Assembly: GCF_017873765.1 (NCBI RefSeq)
Contig: NZ_JAGGKP010000004.1
Location: forward strand, 173,034-237,033
Length of the DNA: 64,000 nt
Reading direction: 5' to 3'
Source of the DNA: Paenibacillus sediminis
Lineage (GTDB): Bacteria; Bacillota; Bacilli; Paenibacillales; Paenibacillaceae
The notes under the pieces are model-generated. The model was not told the DNA's origin, did not search any database, and saw only the letters and a list, made by a program, of their open reading frames with translations. Positions 45,962 to 54,904 of the stretch are shown one piece after another (position 1 is the stretch's first letter; every line of letters starts with the position of its first letter). A program made the translations under genes and the position numbers.

Positions 45962-47311
45962 TTAGCTTAGTACATTTTTAATAAGATTAGGAATCCCCAT
46001 CTTCGTAGTAAAATACCATGTGTAGTTTATTGATTTAATATCTGCTAGTGATAGAGCTGCCAGCATATTTAAATCATTACCAGATTTATTAAGATCTATT
46101 AATTCTTTCTTGGTTCTTCCATTATTTATTATGTCACCAATGATATCGTGGTAACCCACTAGAAAACAAATTGAGTCAATTTCATATTCTGATAAATCCT
46201 CGAATTCTTCAATAAGTATTCTCTCCATCATCTTTAGAGAATCAGCAGGGTGATCAGCATAAGCAGGTTGCACCCCATCCTTCCACTTTGTTTTTGGTCC
46301 TTTCCCTATATCATGAAAATATCCGGCAAGCTTCACAATTGCTTTGTCCTGATCATCAAGTCCATCAAAGTAATTAATTGAGTCTAAATTTCCCACTACA
46401 TCCTTTGTATGTTCACAAACCATATTCCTATGAGCATCATTCTTTGTCTCTAATTCATATATACCTCTCAACTCTTCAATAATACAAAAATTGTTTTTAA
46501 TTTTAATAAGCGCATCTTTTACATCTTTAAATGAAGGATTGAAGGGTCTTTCCTGCGATCTTCTTTCAATTATATCATCAGTTATTTCATTATACAGTTC
46601 TTTCAAGCTATTTGGACCTGTAACAAGTGTTTCATTATGTCTATCCTTAAAGTTCTCACTATCCTTAAAGAAGAATTTCGTGAAATAAAACCGTGTATCA
46701 TTAAATGGTTCATAAGTGACCTTAGGCTTTTCCAATCCCTTTTCCTTAAAAAGACCTTCAATTCGTTCCTTACATAACTTGTTGAAAACAATGAAACTTT
46801 CTATCCAATCCAACGGTACATTATTGTGAACTAAAACTTCAGCCATTCTCGCATTCAATTCAGCTCGTGGAGTGCCCCATCTTTTAGAATCAATTTGTAA
46901 CCAGTTTAACTTATCCAGGTGCTGTGGATCACTATAGAAGTTAGGAAGATTATGTGTATTCGCTGAAGCATCCGTAAATATTACGTGATTTTCATTTAAT
47001 TTCTCAATGGATATAGCCAAATATACTACATATGGCTGATCTATATTTTTATTATTTAAAAGAGAAAGTAGCATTGGATTTGTTCCTGCAAAATAAAAGG
47101 GAACATAATCATGTATATTTCCATGTGGATGACAAGGAACCTGAGTATTACTTCTTCTTATTTGAATATTCTCATTAGCCACATTGACATGGCTTATTCC
47201 TCTTGAATTTTTTTGGTTCGTTGAAATTAGACCATTATCAATAATTGATTCAATATTGTCCATATGAGTAAAATGATAAAAATATCTGTTAGAATGCTTT
47301 GCTGGAATCAT
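45962..47311 (-). CDS. darT: DarT DNA ADP-ribosyltransferase toxin fused to an HD domain
   Basis: A 449-residue protein. The first 205 residues match DarT: FYHFTHMDNIESIIDNGLIS (NAD-binding), VPFYFAGTNPMLLSLLN, and the catalytic Glu in NARMAEVLVH. From about 300 onward there is an HD phosphohydrolase-like domain: CEHTKDVV, GYFHDIGKGPKTKW (His-Asp) and a later VGYHDIIGD. DarT modifies phage single-stranded DNA and blocks replication. The HD fusion is not the standard form. GGAGGG precedes the ATG. It is upstream of the macrodomain antitoxin in one operon. Confidence 0.85.
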   Translation of the reverse strand: MIPAKHSNRYFYHFTHMDNIESIIDNGLISTNQKNSRGISHVNVANENIQIRRSNTQVPCHPHGNIHDYVPFYFAGTNPMLLSLLNNKNIDQPYVVYLAISIEKLNENHVIFTDASANTHNLPNFYSDPQHLDKLNWLQIDSKRWGTPRAELNARMAEVLVHNNVPLDWIESFIVFNKLCKERIEGLFKEKGLEKPKVTYEPFNDTRFYFTKFFFKDSENFKDRHNETLVTGPNSLKELYNEITDDIIERRSQERPFNPSFKDVKDALIKIKNNFCIIEELRGIYELETKNDAHRNMVCEHTKDVVGNLDSINYFDGLDDQDKAIVKLAGYFHDIGKGPKTKWKDGVQPAYADHPADSLKMMERILIEEFEDLSEYEIDSICFLVGYHDIIGDIINNGRTKKELIDLNKSGNDLNMLAALSLADIKSINYTWYFTTKMGIPNLIKNVLS

Positions 47312-47930
47312 AGTTTAAAGCCCTCCGTTAAAACCAATTTTTTATCAATAATGTTTCCGTAAATTTACTAGCATCATCGAGCGGCTATTTATTTACTCCT
47401 TATTTCACCACACGCTAAATCACATTCTTGATCGTTTAGGCTGTTCACCAAAAATAAGGTGCCTATAAGATAGTTTTATTACAAAGCATGATCCCCCCAT
47501 GAAGTCTAATACTCTTTTTTTCTTTATATTTCGACAACTTATATGGGCATACCTTCCAATATCTTTAATAGACCGGTGACCTTAGTACTACTCTATACAC
47601 TCAGTCCGTGCTCTCGTTTAATCAAGCTTGGCACTTTACTAAACTTCAGGTTCTCACCTCCCTTCGAGGCAAAATTAAAAACGCCTACTTAATCAGTGGC
47701 GTTTTCGTCTTTAGTCTGATGGCTAGGATCATTGCCCTCTTTTCTATTAGCACTGTATTACGGCGCTTTTGATCAGAATCTCATCCCTCGATCTATTGAT
47801 ATTAATAAACTACTTTGTTACTAGGCTACAGCCAACTCCACAATACCCATTTATTTCCAACTCGTTTTATTCGACTTCCAATAGTATGAACAGTGGATTA
47901 TTTATTAGTAACAATAGGGCAAACATGGAT

Positions 47931-47967
47931 AGAGAAAGGACTCACCTCAAAGGTGAGTCCTTTCTCT
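47931..47967. repeat. 17-bp perfect inverted repeat in a long gap
   Basis: AGAGAAAGGACTCACCT and AGGTGAGTCCTTTCTCT separated by CAA. There is no T-run, so terminator status is unsure. The surrounding gap 47312-48050 shows no gene. Confidence 0.6.
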
Positions 47968-48050
47968 CGTAGTGGCACGGTGTAGTAAAGTTTAACAACT
48001 GCAGGAACGGCATGCTAACACCGGATCCAGGAATCAATGTATGTATCAAC

Positions 48051-48372
48051 TGTCCAAAGAAAATAAAGTTTTAAACTGGGTTTGCTGATCCTACGCGTAT
48101 CTTTGAATTGCTAACCGTCAGACTCCGAATATTAAGTTTTAGACTGACTCCAATATAAAAACAGCGGCAGCATCGGAATGGAAAATAAAGTCCAAGACTG
48201 CTACTGCAGGAGGGATTCGTTAAAATGCCAGTATATCAGACTTGGTAACAACGCGCTTATCGCGCGTCCGCTCTAAGCACTTATTCTTCAAAGAATAAGT
48301 ATTTGACTGACCCAAAAAATCGAAACAGCGGCAACCATGAACGAGAAAATAAAGTCATAGACTGACGCTTTG
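48051..48372 (+). repeat. left-end-like repeat array inside element B
   Basis: AAATAAAGTTTTAAACTGG (48061), ATTAAGTTTTAGACTGACTC (48131), AAATAAAGTCCAAGACTG (48183) and AAATAAAGTCATAGACTG (48347), all on the plus strand. The third and fourth are preceded by ACAGCGGCA within a longer direct repeat. TGT stands at 48051. They resemble the sites at 52291-52416 and may be the other end of a nested Tn7-like element. Confidence 0.5.
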
Positions 48373-48392
48373 TTAATGCTATCGTTTCCCGT

Positions 48393-48911
48393 TTATTTGA
48401 TGATTATCGATGTTTTTACGCTAGGATACAACTTGGGTTTATCAGCAAGAAATGCACTATGTCTTTTGAGAGGAAGCGAAACCTTTACGTCATAAGTGCC
48501 AGGGTCTGCACGGTTTTTTCCACTCATCGGTACAAAAACTAACTTTTGATCAATCGTTTGACTGGGTTTTAATTCAGAACTGTTGATGTCCGTCGAACAA
48601 GCCTTTCGAGTTGCGTCCAATTCTAATTTAGCGTTTAAATACTCTTTTGAATTTTTATTAACAATCTGTATCAACAAGTTATTCGGACAACTGGAACTGC
48701 CTGATCCATAACTTATCGAATTTTTACCTATATTTGTAACCTTTGCATATACCGCGATTTCATCATTCAATCCGAATTGTTTTTTACTCAGTAGAATCTC
48801 GTATGCTAAGTCTCCAATTGTTTCCTTATAATGAATCGGAACGACTCTACTGGCTGTTGATGAACATCCTGTAACAATTACTATAATGAATATTAATAAC
48901 AATTTTTTCAA
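48393..48911 (-). CDS. lipoprotein, BsuPI-like domain
   Basis: A 172-residue lipoprotein. A TTG start at 48911 is chosen because AGGAGG is seven bases upstream. Signal sequence KKLLLIFIIVIVTGCSS with lipobox VTGC. The mature part (DEIAVYAKVTNIGKNSISYG and a GTYDVKVSLPLK ending) looks like the immunoglobulin-like BsuPI proteinase-inhibitor fold. It lies next to a secreted serine protease on the same strand, so an inhibitory or protective pairing is possible but not shown. Confidence 0.6.
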   Translation of the reverse strand: MKKLLLIFIIVIVTGCSSTASRVVPIHYKETIGDLAYEILLSKKQFGLNDEIAVYAKVTNIGKNSISYGSGSSSCPNNLLIQIVNKNSKEYLNAKLELDATRKACSTDINSSELKPSQTIDQKLVFVPMSGKNRADPGTYDVKVSLPLKRHSAFLADKPKLYPSVKTSIIIK

Positions 48912-49161
48912 TGAGTTTCCTCCTAATGATTTAATTGTCATAATTATTTGCGAGTTAAATTATGGAAGTTAAACGAGGATCGACTTTTATTTATACTAAT
49001 TAATCTGCCCGTTCGCTAGAGCAATCATTTTACCACATGAATTACCTGCCATTTGCTTAAAAGGCTACCGACAATTTCGGCAGCCTGTTTAGATCACACT
49101 AGGTACAACATGTTTATCCGCATTCTCTGCATGGTCTTATCGAGATTAACTTGTACTATTA

Positions 49162-50520
49162 TTAACCCTGTAAACCACTAAGCGGTGAGTCATTTGTGGA
49201 AGTGTACTGATCGAAGGCTGAGGAAAAAAATTTCTGCATATCATAAGCTGGTGTTGCAAACATCGTTTCAAACAAGTCTAATTTTTTCTGAGCATCCAGA
49301 TATTCAATCCCACCTCCAGATTCAATACCTACTAACTTATATCCACTTGCAGTATAAACAGTAGAACCACTATCCCCACCTGCACACATATACTGATTTC
49401 CATTACTTCCTACAAATCCAAGACCATCCTTTACAGGAATTTCAATAGTTTTAACACTAAAACTATCACCATAAGTTACATAAAGAATTGGTTGATTTAC
49501 ATATCCACCAGTAATACCCGTCATGTTCCCTGACTTATTGACTGCAAGACCCGGAACGACATCGGTTGAGGAAATCCAGTGGGTCAATTGCCCATCAATA
49601 TCCCCACCATTGTTCATTGTATAAAATCTAGAGTTTACCCAGTCTGCTGTATTGGTTAGTCGAATCAAGCCTAGATCATATTGTGAAGTAGCATTATATC
49701 CACTCCAGTGTTGATAGCCTATCATTCTAGTACCGTATGTTGATCCGCCGTTAATGGCATTATAGGTAGAATTTGTTGACGATGCATGTTTAAGACCGTG
49801 CCCTGTGGTAACCATGAAAGCCTGATTGTTTTTAACTGCGATAAATCCCGAAGTAAATTGCTCATAATCTACAAGATTAGAATTACCTACATTATCAATA
49901 CCAATTTGAATACCGCCGCCAAGGTTATTAAAAGGATAATCACGAGTATGACTAGTGGTACTTGCTTTAACCGGGTCATTAGTAATAGTAAGTACATCCG
50001 GGAACTTTGTATTTAAGTTAGCGATTTGTTCAGCAGTCAAATTTGCCTTAACTGTAATTGTTTCATTTTGCAAATCGTAGCCCACTTGGTGATCTTCAGT
50101 TGTGAGTTTATCTACATACTTTGCCACATCATCAGTTGTATCACGAAGGTATTTAGGATTATGCTTTGCTGTTTTAAATTTAACTTTAGTGCCTAATGCG
50201 GATTCAAGGTCTTTGCGAATGTCCTGCATTTGTTTCGTGTCTGTCTTATCAACGATGAACACAACCTTTTGGTTGTCCGTATCGTTGATGTCATAATAAT
50301 AAGCAGCTTGGTCAAAAAAAGCGTCCGCATCTTCCGAAAACTCTTTTTTTATTTCATCACTAACAACAGGAGAAACTTGTTCTTGCCAGTTTTTTACTTT
50401 TTCGAAATCTGATTTAGCCTTCATCTGTGAAATCTCATCAGCTGAAGCTCTCGTCAAGTTAACTCCACCAACGGTTATCGTTAAAACCAACGCAAAAGCC
50501 AATACAGAACGCTTAAACAA
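49162..50520 (-). CDS. secreted S1-family serine protease (alpha-lytic/streptogrisin-like)
   Basis: A 452-residue secreted precursor. Signal peptide VLAFALVLTITVGGVNLTRA, then a propeptide of about 160 residues and a chymotrypsin-like domain with His in TTGHGLKHA, Asp in QYDLGLIRL and Ser in CAGGDSGSTVY. That is a full catalytic triad. Bacterial relatives need the propeptide to fold. The start is TTG at 50520 with AAAGGAG upstream. Likely an extracellular enzyme, and unusual cargo for a defence-laden transposon. Confidence 0.85.
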   Translation of the reverse strand: MFKRSVLAFALVLTITVGGVNLTRASADEISQMKAKSDFEKVKNWQEQVSPVVSDEIKKEFSEDADAFFDQAAYYYDINDTDNQKVVFIVDKTDTKQMQDIRKDLESALGTKVKFKTAKHNPKYLRDTTDDVAKYVDKLTTEDHQVGYDLQNETITVKANLTAEQIANLNTKFPDVLTITNDPVKASTTSHTRDYPFNNLGGGIQIGIDNVGNSNLVDYEQFTSGFIAVKNNQAFMVTTGHGLKHASSTNSTYNAINGGSTYGTRMIGYQHWSGYNATSQYDLGLIRLTNTADWVNSRFYTMNNGGDIDGQLTHWISSTDVVPGLAVNKSGNMTGITGGYVNQPILYVTYGDSFSVKTIEIPVKDGLGFVGSNGNQYMCAGGDSGSTVYTASGYKLVGIESGGGIEYLDAQKKLDLFETMFATPAYDMQKFFSSAFDQYTSTNDSPLSGLQG

Positions 50521-50789
50521 TTAAAAAACTCCTTTAGATTATTAATTTTAATATTATTCGTATAATATACGGGGTTCCGCAACAAGTCAATGAACACTTT
50601 ATGGTAATTTTAATATTACAATTCGATATAAAAAAATGTTAATTTAATTACTCCACAGAAAAGTAAACTGAAAATTAGTGGCATACTAGAGTACGTTATT
50701 TTTTAATAACGTGGGCATTACCGAACTTTTACGCAGGCGAATGTTCAATCGGATCAGCTATAGTTACGCTAAACTCTGTCGATGTGTTG

Positions 50790-51430
50790 CCGAAGCACCC
50801 ATAGAAGTCTAATACTTTATTTTCTGCTGACATTAAAAGCTCTTCCCTTCTCTGTTCCAATGATTTGTTTAATGTTGTCTTCCTTTTTTGATTGCTTAAC
50901 CTTTTTCGGATACCAGGCTGGTATTTCTTCAACCAGAGAAAATCATGAGTGTACAGCCATGTATAATTACTTCCATATAATTTCTAAGTTCCGTCTGTGC
51001 AGCCTTTGAATTATCCCGATAAATTATCAAAAATTGATTTCTTCTATTCACTAACGTGTTATACTTCATTCCATTTCGTCCTATTGGAGGTGGCAAATGC
51101 TGCTCAAACCATTTGCTATCTGAGTATCGCCCAGAGAAAAAGAATTGGTTACTCTTTCACAAAAAAGACAGGACTTTCTGCTAAGCATCGTGATTGATGG
51201 AGATTTACTTTCCCAAACTGTTCTTTTAATCTGAGTCTTAAAAAACAGTACCTACACCTTGTTCTCTTGCCATTTGTGTCAAATAAACAATTTCATTATT
51301 ATGTAACTCTTCGAATTTTTCATCGCATAATTTGCCCGGTTTACGGAATCAAATCTACTGGTAGATAACTTCCTTTTTTTATCCGGTCCTAATCTTGCGA
51401 ACCCGCATTCCGTACATTAAAATTCTGAAA
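50790..51430 (-). pseudogene. degenerate tniQ copy with several frameshifts
   Basis: Minus-strand fragments in different frames match tniQ 2: near 51360 DLIPxTGQ, near 51250 LRLRLKEQFGKVNL, and 50830-50980 GSNYTWLYTHDFLWLKKYQP and then KTTLNKSLEQRREELL. Stops and frame changes lie between them. It is a dead paralogue of the repeat-array TniQ. No gene is visible at 50521-50789 or 51431-51793. Confidence 0.75.
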
Positions 51431-51793
51431 ATAATTTCATTTTGATTTTCCCCTTTATTTATTACTTTCCCATTGAGCATTATGTATTTTAAATAAATAA
51501 CGGATTTTTTTAACAGTATTCTGTTAAGCTGTTGTCAATTGAACGAATACAGAGGACCTGATAGGTGATGGGGGAGTGATAACATACTCTCATCTCACAA
51601 AAATAAAGGAAACACCAAAGAGTAAGCTTAATGGCTATATCAATGGTCCTTGCTATTGAGTTATTGATGACAAATAAGTGCCTCAAAAGTAGAAAATGCT
51701 GTAGAATAAATAGTAAAGAGGTACGATTGGTTTTTGAAGCAAACAAGGGGACGGATCAGAACTGCAGCGAAACATGAATATTGGAGTGACAAC

Positions 51794-52279
51794 ATGAGCA
51801 ATGAAAATTGGAGTGAACTCTACGATGAATGGAGAGCTCAAGATAATAAAGATCGTTTACAGCAACAAGCAAAACAATATTACAGACCTGTAAAGGAATC
51901 TAAAGAGGATGTGGAAATAAGAAAATCAAAACTGCAAGAGGAAATCGCAGAAGCTAACCGGCGAATTGAAGAAAAGAAGAGACTGGAGGCAGAACTCGAG
52001 AATAAAAGAAAAGCTGAGCTAATTGCTAAAGAAGAGGAACAGAGACGGGCGGAAGAATTCAAATCCTTGGAAAATGCAGAGGGTGCCCTTAAAGTAGCAG
52101 GAATTTTAGCCTTACTATTAATTGTCCTTCTATTAACAAACCACGATATTGGTGCTTTTCTCACTATAATACTGTTTATAGTAGCTGTTTACTTTACGAT
52201 AAGAAACTGGGATGCTCGCTTTTCAATATTTCTAATTAATATACTTCGGGACTGTTTCTTAGGGTTTATTCAGATCTAA
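51794..52279 (+). CDS. coiled-coil membrane protein, unknown function
   Basis: A 161-residue protein. Residues 1-100 are a charged helix (EIRKSKLQEEIAEANRRIEE and EEQRRAEEFKSLENAEGALK) that should form a coiled coil. Two adjacent transmembrane segments follow (VAGILALLLIVLLLT and GAFLTIILFIVAVYFTI), then a short hydrophobic tail. The ATG at 51794 has TTGGAGTG upstream. It is the only plus-strand intact gene in the right half of element B. Function unknown; it might act as a membrane effector, but nothing shows that. Confidence 0.6.
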   Translation: MSNENWSELYDEWRAQDNKDRLQQQAKQYYRPVKESKEDVEIRKSKLQEEIAEANRRIEEKKRLEAELENKRKAELIAKEEEQRRAEEFKSLENAEGALKVAGILALLLIVLLLTNHDIGAFLTIILFIVAVYFTIRNWDARFSIFLINILRDCFLGFIQI

Positions 52280-52290
52280 TTATAAGCTCA

Positions 52291-52416
52291 GGCAACAACT
52301 ATGATGTAAGAGAACAAACTCTTTGTAAGAGTCACCAACTATGATGTATAGTTACCAACTTTAATGTCTCTGAACAATCAGTTGCCATGTTTATTTGTTG
52401 GTTTCCAACTTTATTT
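52291..52416 (-). repeat. five-site right-end-like repeat array inside element B
   Basis: Minus-strand sites AAATAAAGTTGGAAACC, CAAATAAACATGGCAAC, ACATTAAAGTTGGTAAC, ACATCATAGTTGGTGAC and ACATCATAGTTGTTGCC, at 52400, 52381, 52351, 52331 and 52291. Spacings of 19-20, 30, 20 and 40 bp keep them near one DNA face. They differ from B's own end sites, so they belong to another Tn7-like family or to a DNA-binding regulator. Confidence 0.6.
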
Positions 52417-52427
52417 CCTTGTTTCCA

Positions 52428-52634
52428 TTAATCTATATCGCTTAAAAGTTCGTTTAAATCAACTTTAAATCTCTTTCTTAGTGCAATTAACGTTTCAGCT
52501 GATGGCTTCGTAATATCTTTCTCAATTTCACTTAACCGCCCTTGTGAAATTCCTAATAATGACGAGAACTCAACTTGTGTCATCTCATTTAAGTTGCGTA
52601 TCCTTTTTACCCGTGTACCGATTGTCCCCGACAT
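52428..52634 (-). CDS. small Xre/Cro-type HTH regulator
   Basis: A 68-residue protein that is almost entirely one helix-turn-helix domain: VKRIRNLNEMTQVEFSSLLG, then ISQGRLSEIEKDITKPSAET. It lies between B's right end and the internal five-site array, and may regulate element genes. AAGGAG precedes the ATG region. It ends 12 bp from the array, so it could bind those repeats. Confidence 0.8.
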   Translation of the reverse strand: MSGTIGTRVKRIRNLNEMTQVEFSSLLGISQGRLSEIEKDITKPSAETLIALRKRFKVDLNELLSDID

Positions 52635-52650
52635 TTAATGGCTCCTTCAT

Positions 52651-52690
52651 AAAAAGGCCCGATGATCCAATAAGCATCATCGGGCCTTTT
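52651..52690. terminator. bidirectional terminator inside right end of element B
   Basis: AAAAGGCCCGATGAT and ATCATCGGGCCTTTT form a perfect 15-bp stem. It would stop transcripts running out of glmS into the element. Confidence 0.85.
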
Positions 52691-52722
52691 CTAGTAGTTC
52701 AATATCTCTTGTTTGGATAATA

Positions 52723-52799
52723 AAACAACACTTTATTGCAATATCCTACTTTAGAACATAACTTTATTGTTCAGAACAAGACTTTATTGTAAAGAATCA
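52723..52799 (-). repeat. right end of element B with three TnsB-site-like repeats
   Basis: Minus-strand sites ACAATAAAGTCTTGTTC (52774-52790), ACAATAAAGTTATGTTC (52754-52770) and GCAATAAAGTGTTGTTT (52723-52739), closely packed, with the terminus TGATTCTTT at 52799. Confidence 0.82.
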
Positions 52800-52804
52800 C
52801 ACAA
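52800..52804. repeat. 5-bp target-site duplication CACAA, right copy (attTn7)
   Basis: CACAA at +23 to +27 after the glmS stop codon, equal to 15610-15614. Confidence 0.8.
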
Positions 52805-52826
52805 TCATTCAACAACTTACTTCCCT

Positions 52827-54659
52827 TTACTCCACAGTGACGCTCTTCGCCAAGTTACGTGGTTTATCCACATCGTTGCCGCGAGCGAGGGATGCGTAGT
52901 AAGAGAGCAATTGCAGTGGTACTACAGCAAGTGCTGGAGTAAGAATCGGCAATGTTTTAGGAATTGCAAATGCTTGGTCTACAGATTTCAGCAGTCCAGC
53001 AACGTGCTCTTCGAATGTAATTGCCATAACTTCAGCGCCGCGCGCTTTTACTTCTTTAATATTGCTTACTGTTTTCTCAAGGACGCTTTCTTGTGTTGCG
53101 AGTGCAATAACAGGAATTCCGTCTTCGATCAGAGCAAGCGTTCCGTGCTTCAATTCACCTGCTGCGTAAGCTTCAGAGTGAATGTAAGAAATTTCTTTCA
53201 GCTTAAGCGATCCTTCTTGAGCTACAGCATAGTCAAGACCGCGGCCGATGAAGAACAAGTCTTCATGTTTCGAAATTTGTTCTGCAAAGTCTTTAATGGC
53301 ATCAGCTTGGGACAGCATCTTCTCAACTTGCTCAGGCAATGCTTGCATAGCAGCAATGATATGAGCAATTTGCTCTGGAGTTTGCGTTCCGCGTACTTCA
53401 GCAAGATACAAGCCCAGCAAGTAGAAAGCAATCAACTGAGAAGTATAAGCTTTCGTTGAAGCAACCGCAATTTCCGGTCCTGCAAGTGTTGTGATTACAT
53501 CATCAGCATCACGAGCGATTGAGCTTCCGACTACGTTCGTAATGGCAAGCACATGCGCTCCGTGGCTTTGTGCTTCGCGAAGAGCTGCAAGTGTATCCGC
53601 CGTTTCACCGGATTGGCTCACGACGATAACGAGTGTCTCTGGCGTTACAATGGGTGAACGGTAACGGTATTCCGAGGCAACATCCGTTTCCACTGGAATT
53701 TTAACGAGTTGCTCGATAACACTGCGACCCACAAGACCTGCATGGTACGCTGTACCGCACGCTACAATTTGAACGTTGCGAATATTTTTAATTTGTTCTG
53801 GAGTCAGCTTAAGTTCAGGCAATACTACGTGTTTACCGGAAACGTCAATTCTGCCGCGCATTGTATCGCGGTATGCTTTAGGCTGTTCGTGAATTTCTTT
53901 TAACATGAAATGCTCAAAACCGCCTTTTTCTGCTGTTGTAGCATCCCAATCGACACGAATCATTTCCCGAGAAATAAAGTTGCCTTCAATAGTCATCAAT
54001 TCGACAGCATCCTGTGTCAATACAGCCATTTCGCCGTCATTCAAAATGTACACATTACGTGTATATTCGAGAATCGCAGGAATATCAGATCCGATAAAAT
54101 TCTCGCCTTCGCCAATACCGATAATAAGCGGACTTGCTTGACGAACTGCAACTAATTTATTAGGTTCATACTCTGTAAGCACTCCAAGCGCATATGCACC
54201 ACGCATATGGCTAATCGCTTTTTGAACGGCTTTAACAATATCGCCTTCATATTCACGTGCAATCAGATGAGAAATGACCTCTGTATCCGTCTCTGACACA
54301 AAAGTGTGTCCTTCAGCGATCAGTTCTTCTTTCAACTCCAAGTAGTTTTCGATAATACCGTTATGAACAACGGAGAACTTGTGGCTGTCATCCGTATGCG
54401 GGTGGGAGTTGACATCAGACGGTTTACCGTGTGTTGCCCAGCGAGTATGTCCAATACCTACGGAACCAATAAGCGGTGCATTTTCAAGCTTCGTTTCAAG
54501 GTTAGCTAGACGGCCTTTCGCTTTCGCAATTTCAAGACCTTTGTCTGTGAATACAGCAATACCCGCAGAATCGTAACCGCGATACTCGAGTTTCTTAAGT
54601 CCTTCAATTAAGACGTTTTGTGTATTTCTTTTACCAATATATCCAACAATACCACACAT
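52827..54659 (-). CDS. glmS: glutamine-fructose-6-phosphate aminotransferase GlmS
   Basis: A 610-residue enzyme that makes glucosamine-6-phosphate for peptidoglycan and teichoic acids. N-terminal glutaminase with nucleophile Cys2 in MCGIVGYIGKRNTQNVLIEG, two SIS sugar-isomerase domains (VVSQSGETADTLAALREAQ; RGLDYAVAQEGSLKLKEISY) and the highly conserved end PRNLAKSVTVE. The 3' end is the binding site of glmS-homing TnsD, and it is intact. Regulated by the upstream glmS ribozyme. The insertion leaves 22 bp between stop codon and duplication. Confidence 0.98.
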   Translation of the reverse strand: MCGIVGYIGKRNTQNVLIEGLKKLEYRGYDSAGIAVFTDKGLEIAKAKGRLANLETKLENAPLIGSVGIGHTRWATHGKPSDVNSHPHTDDSHKFSVVHNGIIENYLELKEELIAEGHTFVSETDTEVISHLIAREYEGDIVKAVQKAISHMRGAYALGVLTEYEPNKLVAVRQASPLIIGIGEGENFIGSDIPAILEYTRNVYILNDGEMAVLTQDAVELMTIEGNFISREMIRVDWDATTAEKGGFEHFMLKEIHEQPKAYRDTMRGRIDVSGKHVVLPELKLTPEQIKNIRNVQIVACGTAYHAGLVGRSVIEQLVKIPVETDVASEYRYRSPIVTPETLVIVVSQSGETADTLAALREAQSHGAHVLAITNVVGSSIARDADDVITTLAGPEIAVASTKAYTSQLIAFYLLGLYLAEVRGTQTPEQIAHIIAAMQALPEQVEKMLSQADAIKDFAEQISKHEDLFFIGRGLDYAVAQEGSLKLKEISYIHSEAYAAGELKHGTLALIEDGIPVIALATQESVLEKTVSNIKEVKARGAEVMAITFEEHVAGLLKSVDQAFAIPKTLPILTPALAVVPLQLLSYYASLARGNDVDKPRNLAKSVTVE

Positions 54660-54904
54660 ATTATAATAACCTCCGAATTTTCGTATTCATTATGCAAAAA
54701 ATGAAACTACGATAGGAGCGTGCGGCATGCGAGAGTTAAATGTATTTAATTTAATTGTCAATGAATCTAAAAAATCCACTCTTTATGGAAAATCTATCTT
54801 CACGAATGTACATTCTCCCGCGCAGCACGCACATTTTCGTACATTTTTCGCACATTCATGAAATCTTAAACGAATCAATCTTGTACAGTTTGCACCCATC
54901 GAAA

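Larger units (their letters stand above)
15615..52799 (+). mobile_element. Tn7-like transposon B at attTn7 (37,185 bp)
   Basis: The left terminus starts TGATTCATTACAATAAAG and the right terminus (minus strand) TGATTCTTTACAATAAAG; the first 26 bp agree at 24 positions. Both ends abut CACAA. The right end is 27 bp from the glmS stop, the classical attTn7 position. Ends start TGA rather than the usual TGT. It carries tnsA, tnsB, tnsC and two tniQ genes in the middle, with Wadjet and Gabija-like cargo to the left and DarTG and other cargo to the right. Internal dead tnsA and tniQ copies and extra end-like arrays show that it is a composite. Confidence 0.85.

Noticed and set aside
47931..47967. 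Insertion-sequence terminal repeats
   Set aside because: The 17-bp arms are only 3 bp apart, so they form a hairpin and cannot bound an element.
47769..47972. Small plus-strand open frame in the gap right of darT
   Set aside because: No ribosome-binding site, poor composition, and it runs into the 17-bp inverted repeat at 47931-47967.
15611..52803. Element B with canonical TGT...ACA termini (TGT on the minus strand at 52803)
   Set aside because: The left end has ACAATGATTC at the matching place, not TGT, and no duplication would result. TGATTC termini give an exact 5-bp duplication on both sides and 24/26 matching terminal bases.
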